This document shows, one piece after another, positions 1 through 5,450 of a stretch of DNA of 5,450 nt. The notes under the pieces are model-generated. The model was not told where the DNA came from, ran no database searches, and saw only the letters and a list, made by a program, of their open reading frames with translations. Every line of letters begins with the position of its first letter. Within the stretch, counting starts at the first letter, position 1. The position numbers and the translations under genes were made by a program. Source of the DNA: an uncultured Ruminococcus sp. (GTDB lineage: Bacteria > Bacillota > Clostridia > Oscillospirales > Ruminococcaceae); contig CAMWWG010000082.1 of NCBI GenBank assembly GCA_947177935.1, positions 1 through 5,450 on the forward strand, given 5' to 3'.

Positions 1-1
1 T

Positions 2-2059
2 GTTATGACAATTCTGGAAAAGTTCTGTCGAAGTCGTTTTTATCTGCAATTCTCTCAATCTCCCATAGCAAGGGCATTTCCGTTGAGTCTTTACCTGACG
101 AATCTGTTCTATGCAGTAATATTTCTGATATTTTCAGAAGATTTTCCTAAAATCGGGATTTTCTTCTCTTTGATTTTATTTGTATTGTTCTGGAATTCTG
201 CTTTTATTTCTGGAAAGTTCCATACCGGAATTTTCGGCGCATGTCTGATGTTACATGTCGCTGTCAGCACGATTGTAAATACCTGGTTTAATTCTGAAAT
301 TATAGGCACAAACTGGTTTAATTCTAAAATCATAGGCACAAAAGAGATTCATTTTACTTTCGGATATATGGCAATGATTCTGTTGGCATTTCATAAAATC
401 CCGAAATTAAGAACTGAATTGACGGAAACATTCAGCAAAGCAGGCGCAATTGTAAGTATTCCGTTCTTTCTGGGTTCCATTTTCTATCATCTGGGCGAAA
501 ATTATGAAATTGCATTGATTTATATTTTGATTGCAATCGGATTTACATGTTATCAAAAATATCGTTATCCACTCACAGAAAGCAGAATTTATTTCAGCCT
601 GGAATGCAGTATTCTGTTTTTTGCAGCGATTACCTCCTCGACGTATCAGATTGCGGCGCTCCTGCTGGTATGTAGTGCAATTGTCCTGTTGATACAGGCA
701 TTTTTGCGGAAAAATACTGGTTCTCTGGTGCTTGCCATTGCCGCAAGTGCCGGAATGATCCTGTCCGGCTATGCGCATTCGGAAATGACAATTTTATTCC
801 TGGGTGCAGGATTGTCCATCGGTGGTGCAGTCTATGCCCACAGGACACAGAGAGAACTTCTGGAGATCTGTTGTTCCTGGACAGGAATTGCCTTGCTGAT
901 TCCGGCAACTATGAAATTATGTTCTCTCTGGATGGAATCTTCCACAGCATCTGTCGTCAGCCTGATGATTCTGGTGATGTGTTATCTTCTGGAAATTTTC
1001 GCATTTCCGGGACATGCAAGATCCCAGAAGACAAAGCCTTATTATGAAACTGTATCCATTGTGATTTCCTTTGTTGTGTTTTTTCAGTATCTGGAAACAC
1101 AAAAAATTGGTGCGACCGGGACAGGGATTCTGTTGTGCATCAGTTTGCTGATTTTTTCGGCTGGATTTCTCAGAAAGAATTCTAATGCCTGGGCAATTCC
1201 GCAGTTGGTAATGCTGTATTTCACCTGTTCGCATATGATGAAATCCCTGACGGATTCTGTTATGATTCAGGTCATTAGTTATCTGGTATTATTATTAATT
1301 TATGTAGCAATGGGCAGGATCATTCTGCCGGATCGGTTTTACAGATCGGATGCGTCCGGAATCCGGATTGACTGGGCATTGATTGCCGGAATTTTTCCGA
1401 TTTTTGGGATTGCGAAAACAATTGACTGGTATCCGCCAATTGTAACATGTCTGTTATTGGCTGTCTATTCTGTCTGTTATATTCACCGGGTGGACAACAG
1501 CAGGATTCCGGCGTTGATGGGATCCGGATTTGCATGTCTGGCGATTTTTTTCCATGATATAGAAGATCCGTTCGGGATGATGTCACTGTTTTCCGGGGAG
1601 AACAATCAGATCCCCGGTGTATTAGGGATTCTGCTTCCGGGGCATCTGTTTATTTTGTCATTGCTCTGGATTTTGCCGGCAGCAAGCCGGAATCGTGTGC
1701 ATACAATCCGTTTCGGGATGTATTGCATTACGATGATATGCATGTTAATGACAAACCTGTATTCTGGAAGCGTTACGGATTCAATTCTCATAGCCGTGAT
1801 TGGTTTTGTGATTCTTGCCGGGAGTTTCAGCGTGAAGAAATTGCGTTGGTTCACACTTGGTTTTGCATCATTGATTCTGACAACAATCCGTGTGACGTGG
1901 AAATTCTGGACATCTCTGCATTGGGGCGTATATCTGTTTTTTGCCGGGATTGTCTTGATTGTGATGGCATCATTGTATGAATATGTTACCCGCAAAGCGC
2001 AGGAGCGTCCGGAAAATTCAGAACAGAAACGCAAGCCGTTCTCAACATGGACATGGTAA
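2..2059 (+). CDS. Large polytopic membrane protein, 5' end open at the window edge
   Basis: The frame is open from base 2 and the first ATG is at 5. No stop and no ribosome binding site lie before it in the window, so the gene may begin upstream; from the ATG it is 684 residues. I see roughly 20 or more hydrophobic segments spread over the whole length (for example about residues 26-43, 50-69, 73-92, 145-162, 214-232, 288-307, 371-388, 420-437, 536-558, 590-609 and 638-657), joined by short loops. The tail is polar and basic (about 660-684). No catalytic or binding motif is visible. The C-terminal pattern (basic KKLRW, a membrane segment, WKFWTSLHWGVY, a last membrane segment, then a charged tail) recalls the end of large Firmicutes membrane proteins annotated as DUF2157-like or 'SCO7613 C-terminal domain'. 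That is a memory-based resemblance, and the function is unknown. Residues 93-112 are a duplicated decapeptide. A hairpin terminator follows the stop closely. Confidence 0.85.
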   Translation, partial: VMTILEKFCRSRFYLQFSQSPIARAFPLSLYLTNLFYAVIFLIFSEDFPKIGIFFSLILFVLFWNSAFISGKFHTGIFGACLMLHVAVSTIVNTWFNSEIIGTNWFNSKIIGTKEIHFTFGYMAMILLAFHKIPKLRTELTETFSKAGAIVSIPFFLGSIFYHLGENYEIALIYILIAIGFTCYQKYRYPLTESRIYFSLECSILFFAAITSSTYQIAALLLVCSAIVLLIQAFLRKNTGSLVLAIAASAGMILSGYAHSEMTILFLGAGLSIGGAVYAHRTQRELLEICCSWTGIALLIPATMKLCSLWMESSTASVVSLMILVMCYLLEIFAFPGHARSQKTKPYYETVSIVISFVVFFQYLETQKIGATGTGILLCISLLIFSAGFLRKNSNAWAIPQLVMLYFTCSHMMKSLTDSVMIQVISYLVLLLIYVAMGRIILPDRFYRSDASGIRIDWALIAGIFPIFGIAKTIDWYPPIVTCLLLAVYSVCYIHRVDNSRIPALMGSGFACLAIFFHDIEDPFGMMSLFSGENNQIPGVLGILLPGHLFILSLLWILPAASRNRVHTIRFGMYCITMICMLMTNLYSGSVTDSILIAVIGFVILAGSFSVKKLRWFTLGFASLILTTIRVTWKFWTSLHWGVYLFFAGIVLIVMASLYEYVTRKAQERPENSEQKRKPFSTWTW
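281..340 (+). repeat. 30-bp in-frame tandem duplication (two copies)
   Basis: Bases 281-310 and 311-340 match at 27 of 30 positions. They encode the adjacent decapeptides TWFNSEIIGT and NWFNSKIIGT (residues 93-112 counted from the ATG at 5). Thirty bases is a whole number of codons, so the frame is kept. The repeat lies in a polar loop between hydrophobic segments at about 73-92 and 116-131, where added length is tolerable. Two of the three differences change an amino acid (T/N and E/K) and one is silent, so the copies have begun to diverge. Confidence 0.93.
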
Positions 2060-2078
2060 AATGAAAAAATTTAAAATA

Positions 2079-2114
2079 AAAAATAACGATTCTGTTTTCA
2101 GAACCGTTATTTTT
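2079..2114 (+). terminator. Long hairpin terminator after the membrane-protein gene
   Basis: The left arm AAAAATAACG (2079-2088) pairs perfectly with CGTTATTTTT (2105-2114). The inner arm TTCTG (2090-2094) pairs with CAGAA (2099-2103) around a TTTT loop. One A/C mismatch (2089/2104) separates the two stem blocks. The T-run is the end of the 3' arm, and it begins 20 bases after the stop codon. Read on the minus strand the mismatch becomes a G.U pair and a T-rich stretch follows, so the element may work in both directions. Confidence 0.85.
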
Positions 2115-2145
2115 GTCAGTTCGGGAAAATTTCTTTGAAAAGCTC

Positions 2146-2174
2146 TTGCATAAATCCGGAATTTCTGCTATAAT
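2146..2174 (+). promoter_or_regulatory. Sigma-A type promoter for the cohesin-dockerin gene
   Basis: The -35 box is TTGCAT (2146-2151), followed by a 17-bp spacer and a perfect TATAAT (2169-2174). A TG one base before the -10 (2166-2167) makes an extended -10. Transcription should start near 2181, giving a leader of about 80 nt. The upstream hairpin terminator at 2079-2114 implies that the following gene is transcribed independently. Confidence 0.8.
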
Positions 2175-2198
2175 AGAGTTAAGCAAATTTTATGACAC

Positions 2199-2236
2199 TA
2201 TTTATTATAATTTATTAATTTATTATTTATTAATTT
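2199..2236 (+). repeat. A/T-only leader block with 12-bp direct repeat
   Basis: All 38 bases are A or T. The 12-mer ATTTATTAATTT occurs at 2210-2221 and again at 2225-2236, a period of 15 bases, and a related degenerate copy starts at about 2200. The block lies between the predicted transcription start and the Shine-Dalgarno, so it would be transcribed as an unstructured leader. It may aid ribosome access, or it may be simple compositional drift. Confidence 0.7.
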
Positions 2237-2246
2237 GACAATTTAT

Positions 2247-2251
2247 AGGAG
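2247..2251 (+). promoter_or_regulatory. Ribosome binding site of the cohesin-dockerin gene
   Basis: AGGAG lies 8 bases before the ATG at 2260. This fixes the start that gives an intact signal peptide. Confidence 0.9.
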
Positions 2252-2259
2252 AATTTTTT

Positions 2260-3084
2260 ATGATACGAAATCAATTGACTGCGGCAGTCTGTGCTGCCTG
2301 TGTGACAATTTCTGCAATGCACTGGATTCAGCCGTTTTCTGCATTTGCAGAAAATGACAAAATCAGCATTGCTATCGATCAAAAAACGCTTACATTGGAT
2401 GAACTTCAGGAATGTGACTACACCGTTCCCGTTTTTGTTCGTCTGGATCAGAATATCAGCATTAACACGGCGGAAATGATGATCCAGGTGGACAGTCGCT
2501 GTGATTTTGAAACTATTACAAACCCTACGTTTTGTTATGAGCAGACGGAACAATTTCTGATGATGGAAATGATCAGCAGTTCTAAATTTGATGATAATTC
2601 CATCCGATTTCTATGGGCATCCGCCAATAGTATCGACGAGGATACAGGTTCGCTTGTGTTATTACTGGTGCACGTGCCGGAGGATGTCCAGGGCGGTGAA
2701 AAATTTGCAATTTCCTACCTGCCGGAAGTCACGCACCAGGGGCATACATTTGAACATATCTGGGGGAAAATTGGTCTGGAAAGCGTGAATTATGCCAAGA
2801 AGGGACAGGTGGAGTGGACGGACGGCTGGATTGCAGTTGCGCCGGAATCTGAAATAGCTCCGTCCGGCAAGGAGTCACTGCCGGGGGATGTGAATCTTGA
2901 CGGATCTGTGGACATTACGGATGTAATTCTGATGAATCGTGTCTATGTCGGCGTGGAGGAGATCAGCGCAGAGGCGAAAGCCAACGGAGACACAGACGGG
3001 GACGGCAAGATATCTTTGACGGACAGCATGAACGTACTGCGATTTCTGGTGCATTTAATTGATGATTTAAAAAATATTAATTAA
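2260..3084 (+). CDS. Secreted cohesin-like/dockerin protein (candidate adaptor scaffoldin)
   Basis: This 274-residue protein begins with a signal peptide (basic start, hydrophobic core at about 6-20, likely cleavage after A-F-A at residue 30). Residues about 34-195 look like a cohesin beta-sandwich. ISIAID and YTVPVFVRLDQN resemble the opening strands, NTAEMMIQVDSRCDF the next pair, and SIRFLWASANSIDEDTGSLV the characteristic 'FLFA...TG.LV' strand pair. GWIAVA would be the final strand. Residues about 208-270 are a type I dockerin. Loop 1 has D210, N212, D214 and D221. Loop 2 has D244, D246, D248 and D255, and a helix follows each loop. A short spacer (about 195-207) joins the modules. A single cohesin plus a dockerin at about 30 kDa is the layout of adaptor scaffoldins such as R. 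flavefaciens ScaC, so this protein could swap one docking specificity for another on a cellulosome; that role is inference. The dockerin is certain; the cohesin is judged by eye and could instead be another beta-sandwich. The gene is monocistronic, with its own promoter and terminator. Confidence 0.9.
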   Translation: MIRNQLTAAVCAACVTISAMHWIQPFSAFAENDKISIAIDQKTLTLDELQECDYTVPVFVRLDQNISINTAEMMIQVDSRCDFETITNPTFCYEQTEQFLMMEMISSSKFDDNSIRFLWASANSIDEDTGSLVLLLVHVPEDVQGGEKFAISYLPEVTHQGHTFEHIWGKIGLESVNYAKKGQVEWTDGWIAVAPESEIAPSGKESLPGDVNLDGSVDITDVILMNRVYVGVEEISAEAKANGDTDGDGKISLTDSMNVLRFLVHLIDDLKNIN

Positions 3085-3094
3085 TATTCAGAAA

Positions 3095-3130
3095 AATCAG
3101 GCATTAATTTTGAGAAATTAACGCCTGATT
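3095..3130. terminator. Bidirectional hairpin terminator between convergent genes
   Basis: AATCAGGC (3095-3102) pairs with GCCTGATT (3123-3130), and TTAATTT (3104-3110) pairs with AAATTAA (3115-3121) around a TGAG loop. A single A/C mismatch (3103/3122) becomes a G.U pair on the minus strand. It is flanked by T-rich DNA on the right and by an A-run on the left that reads as TTTTT on the minus strand. It starts 11 bases after the cohesin-dockerin stop and lies 24 bases beyond the hsp20 stop, so it can end both transcripts. Confidence 0.87.
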
Positions 3131-3153
3131 ATTTATTTTATAATAAAATGAAC

Positions 3154-3570
3154 TTAATTAATTGCAATCTGTCTGTGTGCCGGCACAGCTGCTTCTTTTT
3201 TAGGAATTACCAGGTGCAGGACACCATCCAGGAAATTTGCCTGAATGTCCTCCTCTGTGACTGCATCGCCGACATAAAAGCTCCGGCTGTACGAACCGGA
3301 AAAACGTTCCCGGCGAAGATAACTGCCCTTTTCGTCCTGCTCGCTGTCTTCATGTGTCGTCATGGCATTGACGGTCAGACATCCGTCATGAATTTCAGCG
3401 CTGACGTTCTCTTTTTGAATGCCCGGCAAATCCACAGCGATCTGATAATTTTTTTCTGTCTCTTTAATATCCGTCTTCATGGGACTGCTCTGTGTTCCCT
3501 GGATTGGCAGGAATGCACGGTCAAAGAAATCATCAAAGCCGTTCTTACGGAATAATTCCGGAAAAAACAT
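3154..3570 (-). CDS. hsp20: Hsp20/alpha-crystallin family small heat-shock protein
   Basis: This is an ATP-independent cytoplasmic holdase that binds unfolding proteins and forms oligomers. The protein has 138 residues, a normal bacterial Hsp20 length. A short N-terminal arm rich in Phe (residues 1-30, MFFPELF, FDDFFDRAF) precedes the alpha-crystallin domain at about 31-125. Family hallmarks are KNYQIAVDLPGIQKENV (40-56), RRERFSGSYSRSFYV (86-100) and the FLDGVLHLVIPK strand (113-124), which matches the conserved 'A-x-x-x-n-GVL-x-x-x-x-PK' signature. The C-terminal I-x-I anchor is present as IAI (135-137). The start is supported by AGAGAGGAG ending 8 bases upstream. It is transcribed leftward from its own promoter and converges on the cohesin-dockerin gene; nothing suggests a link to the flanking secreted proteins. 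The symbol is the family name, not an orthology claim. Confidence 0.96.
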   Translation of the reverse strand: MFFPELFRKNGFDDFFDRAFLPIQGTQSSPMKTDIKETEKNYQIAVDLPGIQKENVSAEIHDGCLTVNAMTTHEDSEQDEKGSYLRRERFSGSYSRSFYVGDAVTEEDIQANFLDGVLHLVIPKKEAAVPAHRQIAIN

Positions 3571-3578
3571 AAGAAAAA

Positions 3579-3593
3579 CTCCTCTCTGAGAAA
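3579..3593 (-). promoter_or_regulatory. hsp20 ribosome binding site inside a possible small hairpin
   Basis: On the minus strand the Shine-Dalgarno GAGGAG (3584 down to 3579) lies 8 bases before the ATG. It can pair with the UUUCUC directly before it (3593 down to 3588) around an AGA loop. This gives six pairs, two of them G.U. The binding site itself is clear. The hairpin is a weak structure of the kind that minimal RNA thermometers use, but thermometer function is only inference. Confidence 0.6.
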
Positions 3594-3651
3594 ATAATTT
3601 TTTAATTTTAAAATTCTCTTTCCCGATCTTAGCATTCCCGGTTTTGTTGTT

Positions 3652-3680
3652 ATCATACGCTGAAAAATCTGTTTTGTGAA
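3652..3680 (-). promoter_or_regulatory. Promoter of hsp20
   Basis: Read on the minus strand, TTCACA (3680-3675) is followed by a 17-bp spacer and TATGAT (3657-3652), each one mismatch from consensus. The predicted start near 3645 gives a leader of about 75 nt. No complete CIRCE or CtsR operator is visible nearby. Confidence 0.68.
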
Positions 3681-3708
3681 TTTCCCTTGTAAAATCGACC
3701 GGAAACTA

Positions 3709-3737
3709 TTGACAATGTAAAAAAACTATGTTATAAT
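3709..3737 (+). promoter_or_regulatory. Perfect-consensus promoter of the peptidase gene
   Basis: TTGACA (3709-3714) and TATAAT (3732-3737) are separated by exactly 17 bp, with TG one base before the -10 (3729-3730). All twelve hexamer positions and the extended -10 match consensus, so basal transcription should be strong unless repressed. It is divergent from the hsp20 promoter without overlap; the two -35 boxes are 28 bases apart. Confidence 0.92.
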
Positions 3738-3759
3738 AATAAAAATTATTTTTTATTAT
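3736..3759. repeat. Perfect 10-bp A/T inverted repeat at the transcription start
   Basis: ATAATAAAAA (3736-3745) is the exact inverted complement of TTTTTATTAT (3750-3759), with a 4-base centre. It overlaps the end of the -10 box and the predicted start (about 3744). The mRNA would therefore carry mainly the right arm and could not form the full hairpin. It could be an operator-like site or an A/T composition effect. Confidence 0.6.
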
Positions 3760-3764
3760 ATTAC

Positions 3765-3773
3765 AGAAAGGAG
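3765..3773 (+). promoter_or_regulatory. Strong ribosome binding site of the peptidase gene
   Basis: AGAAAGGAG is an extended match to the 16S rRNA 3' end, with 7 bases between it and the ATG at 3781. It fixes that start. Confidence 0.93.
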
Positions 3774-3780
3774 AATTTTC

Positions 3781-5450
3781 ATGTTCAGAAAATTAAGCAT
3801 TCCGCTTGCCGTGATTCTGGCAGCAGGCTCTCTTGCTGTTTACAATCCGGGAAGCTGTCCGGCAGAAGCCTTGGATCTGGATGAGAAAGAATGCATGCTC
3901 CGGAATACAGTAACCGGAAAATATCTGACTGTCCGGAATTGCGGAATAGATGATACAGGCGTCTGTGCCTACAGTGCGGACGGCGTTGCGGATTATAATA
4001 CCTGGGTGCTGGTTCAGGGATGGCCGGGTGTATATACAATCCGGTCAGGACTTGCCAATAATTTATATCTGACAACAGGTGATGACGGAAGTCTGGTGGT
4101 CGCACAGGAAGATGATTCTAATTCTTATCAGAAATATACACTCGAACAAGAACCAGATTCCAATCTATGCAGGATTACTGCAGGGGGTTGGAATGTCGCA
4201 CCGGTATCTGATACAGATGGTGCAGATATTACAATGATGAGTGATACAGATTTCGCAGAATGGGAAATTGTTGATCTTTCTTACAGAGGAAGTGTCGGCG
4301 ATGTGAACTGTGACGGAAAAGTTAATATTTATGATATGCAGCTTGCAAAGATCATTGCAAAAGACCGGAAAAAAGCGAATGTCATGCAGGCATCCCGTGC
4401 GGATGTCAATGGTGACGGCGAGATTGATTCACAGGATCTGAATCTGATACAGGAATTTTTATTAACCAGATCTGACAGATTTCCGAAGAGGGGCGTAGAT
4501 CTGATTGCGAATACAATTGAGCCAGTAGTAGCTGATGTGATTCTACCGCCTGTTGATCCCGATCCGGATCCTGAACCGCCGACAACTGAGCCGACCAGTG
4601 AACCGACTACCGAACCGTCAGAGCCTGTAGAACAGATCACATTAGCAGACATGCCAGAAGAATATCAGGAATCCGCAGAATGGATCTGGCAGAATCGTTG
4701 TGTCTATGAGAATTCCACAAGTCGTAGAAATACAATCTTTGACCAGATTGACGCAGGCAAGGGAACGTTGAATTTTGTCGTGAGATGGCAGTCTTACAAG
4801 ACAATTACTTATGAACAGAGACAACAGTTTGAGAAACTGGCAAGTGATGCAGTCAATGCGTGGAATGATTATCTCAAAGGCTATGACGGCTGGAAGTACG
4901 ATCACATTGACGTGAAGATTGTCGGGTGGGCAGTCCTGGACAAGAGCTGTCTGCTGGATCTGCACGACGATGAAATTGTTTATGATAATTTAATTTCAGA
5001 TTATGACAGTCAATATGATACAAGTAACGGTTATGAGACAATTCCGGATAAACTGCCAAGTGCGCCGTCGGAATTATCCCGGTTTGATCATTTTGCAGAA
5101 TCGGGCTATGAATATCCGGGCGGATTGGATCAGCGTTTTGACATGTATCTCTGGGCAACGCAGGGATTCCCGGCAATCGGCGGTGCAGGCGGTGACTGGG
5201 GACAGCGGTTGTCTGATGATGCGTATATTGCTATGCTGGACGGCACAAATCTACATGTATTAGAGCATGAAATTGGTCACGGCTTCGGCATTACGGACTT
5301 CTACGGAGAGAACGGCACAAATTCCGGACCTCCTCCGGCAGGCTTCCCGGATGATGGCACATCCATCATGATGGCAGGATCTTCCACGAAGAATACAGAA
5401 TTTGACGGCTGGTTACTGCGGTATAACTGGACTCAGATCAAAGACGAAAA
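3781..5450 (+). CDS. Secreted ricin-trefoil/dockerin/zinc-metallopeptidase protein (3' end beyond window)
   Basis: The frame is open for 556 codons to the window edge, so the C-terminus is missing. In order: a signal peptide (FRK start, hydrophobic core about 5-20, likely cleavage after A-E-A at residue 30). Next is a ricin-B-like beta-trefoil at about 35-166, with three units opening LRNTVTGKYLTV, IRSGLANNLYLTT and CRITAGGWNVAP. The units close with QxW-like positions W75, Y119 and W161, spaced 44 and 42 residues. Then comes a type I dockerin at about 172-234 (loop 1 D174, N176, D178, D185; loop 2 D208, N210, D212, D219). A Pro/Thr/Glu linker follows (about 255-283). The last region holds the zinc motif H496-E497-x-x-H500-x-x-G503-x-x-D506, then SIMMAGS (528-534), a plausible metzincin Met-turn. 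By family knowledge H496, H500 and D506 would bind zinc and E497 would catalyse peptide hydrolysis. The substrate is unknown. The trefoil may bind carbohydrate. The dockerin suggests cellulosome attachment, and its internal position is unusual. Confidence 0.92.
   Translation, partial: MFRKLSIPLAVILAAGSLAVYNPGSCPAEALDLDEKECMLRNTVTGKYLTVRNCGIDDTGVCAYSADGVADYNTWVLVQGWPGVYTIRSGLANNLYLTTGDDGSLVVAQEDDSNSYQKYTLEQEPDSNLCRITAGGWNVAPVSDTDGADITMMSDTDFAEWEIVDLSYRGSVGDVNCDGKVNIYDMQLAKIIAKDRKKANVMQASRADVNGDGEIDSQDLNLIQEFLLTRSDRFPKRGVDLIANTIEPVVADVILPPVDPDPDPEPPTTEPTSEPTTEPSEPVEQITLADMPEEYQESAEWIWQNRCVYENSTSRRNTIFDQIDAGKGTLNFVVRWQSYKTITYEQRQQFEKLASDAVNAWNDYLKGYDGWKYDHIDVKIVGWAVLDKSCLLDLHDDEIVYDNLISDYDSQYDTSNGYETIPDKLPSAPSELSRFDHFAESGYEYPGGLDQRFDMYLWATQGFPAIGGAGGDWGQRLSDDAYIAMLDGTNLHVLEHEIGHGFGITDFYGENGTNSGPPPAGFPDDGTSIMMAGSSTKNTEFDGWLLRYNWTQIKDE

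Noticed and set aside
407..2186. Several minus-strand open frames opposite the membrane-protein gene and one overlapping its end, plus a short plus-strand frame at 1723-1980
   Set aside because: None has a convincing start signal or recognisable protein features, and the long plus-strand frame with regular hydrophobic segments explains the region.
2235..2240. A perfect TTGACA just before the cohesin-dockerin Shine-Dalgarno
   Set aside because: A 17-bp spacer puts its -10 over the start codon (TTATGA), with no TATAAT-like sequence; the promoter at 2146-2174 explains the gene.
3148..3555. Plus-strand open frame opposite hsp20
   Set aside because: It is the antisense shadow of a clear Hsp20 coding region with a full alpha-crystallin signature, and has no ribosome binding site.
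3629..3637. TTAGCATTC, one mismatch from the left half of the HrcA/CIRCE operator, in the hsp20 leader
   Set aside because: The matching right half (GAGTGCTAA) is absent at the 9-base spacing, so there is no inverted repeat and a single half-site can arise by chance.
3681..3705. TTTCC / GGAAA inverted repeat between the two divergent promoters, and a GGTC-like CtsR heptamer on the minus strand
   Set aside because: The arms are only 5 bp with a 15-base gap, and the CtsR heptamer pair lacks the right spacing and sequence.
3840..3870. Possible lipoprotein attachment at Cys26 of the peptidase protein
   Set aside because: The residues before the cysteine (N-P-G-S) do not fit a lipobox, while A-E-A at 28-30 fits ordinary signal peptidase cleavage.
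4329..4652. Minus-strand open frame with a Gly/Ser/Val-rich repeat-like protein
   Set aside because: It is the complement of the Pro/Thr/Glu linker and dockerin of the peptidase gene; the repetitiveness comes from the linker codons.

Overview
The window looks like chromosomal DNA from a fibre-degrading, cellulosome-forming Ruminococcus (Ruminococcus flavefaciens-like; species inferred). Two of the four genes encode secreted proteins with paired-EF-loop type I dockerins. One of these also carries a cohesin-like module, which points to a cohesin/dockerin organism rather than a dockerin-poor Clostridium. Base composition is moderately AT-rich, the intergenic DNA is very AT-rich, and the Shine-Dalgarno sites and sigma-A promoters are of strong Firmicutes type.

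Layout. (1) Positions 1-2059, plus strand: the 3' part, probably most, of a large polytopic membrane protein that is open at the left edge. It contains a 30-bp in-frame tandem duplication. (2) 2060-2259: a long hairpin terminator, a near-consensus promoter with an extended -10, and an A/T-only leader with a 12-bp direct repeat. (3) 2260-3084, plus: a small secreted protein with a signal peptide, a cohesin-like beta-sandwich and a C-terminal dockerin, resembling an adaptor scaffoldin. (4) 3095-3130: a hairpin terminator shared with the convergent gene. (5) 3154-3570, minus: an Hsp20 small heat-shock protein. Its Shine-Dalgarno can fold into a small hairpin, a candidate RNA thermometer. (6) 3571-3780: a divergent intergenic region with back-to-back promoters. 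The rightward one is a perfect TTGACA-17-TATAAT with an extended -10. (7) 3781 to the right edge, plus: a secreted multidomain protein cut off by the window. It has a signal peptide, a ricin-type beta-trefoil, an internal dockerin, a Pro/Thr/Glu linker and a metzincin-like zinc peptidase domain (HExxHxxGxxD).

Each gene seems to be its own transcription unit; no operon is visible. The two secreted proteins can be read as cellulosome parts. The first could dock onto one scaffold while presenting a cohesin, and the second could bring a carbohydrate-binding trefoil and a peptidase to a cohesin. Their dockerins differ at the usual recognition positions, so they probably do not bind the same cohesin. 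Hsp20 and the membrane protein have no evident link to that system. The least usual items are the internal dockerin in the putative peptidase and the cohesin-dockerin adaptor candidate; nothing here clearly amounts to a wholly new system.
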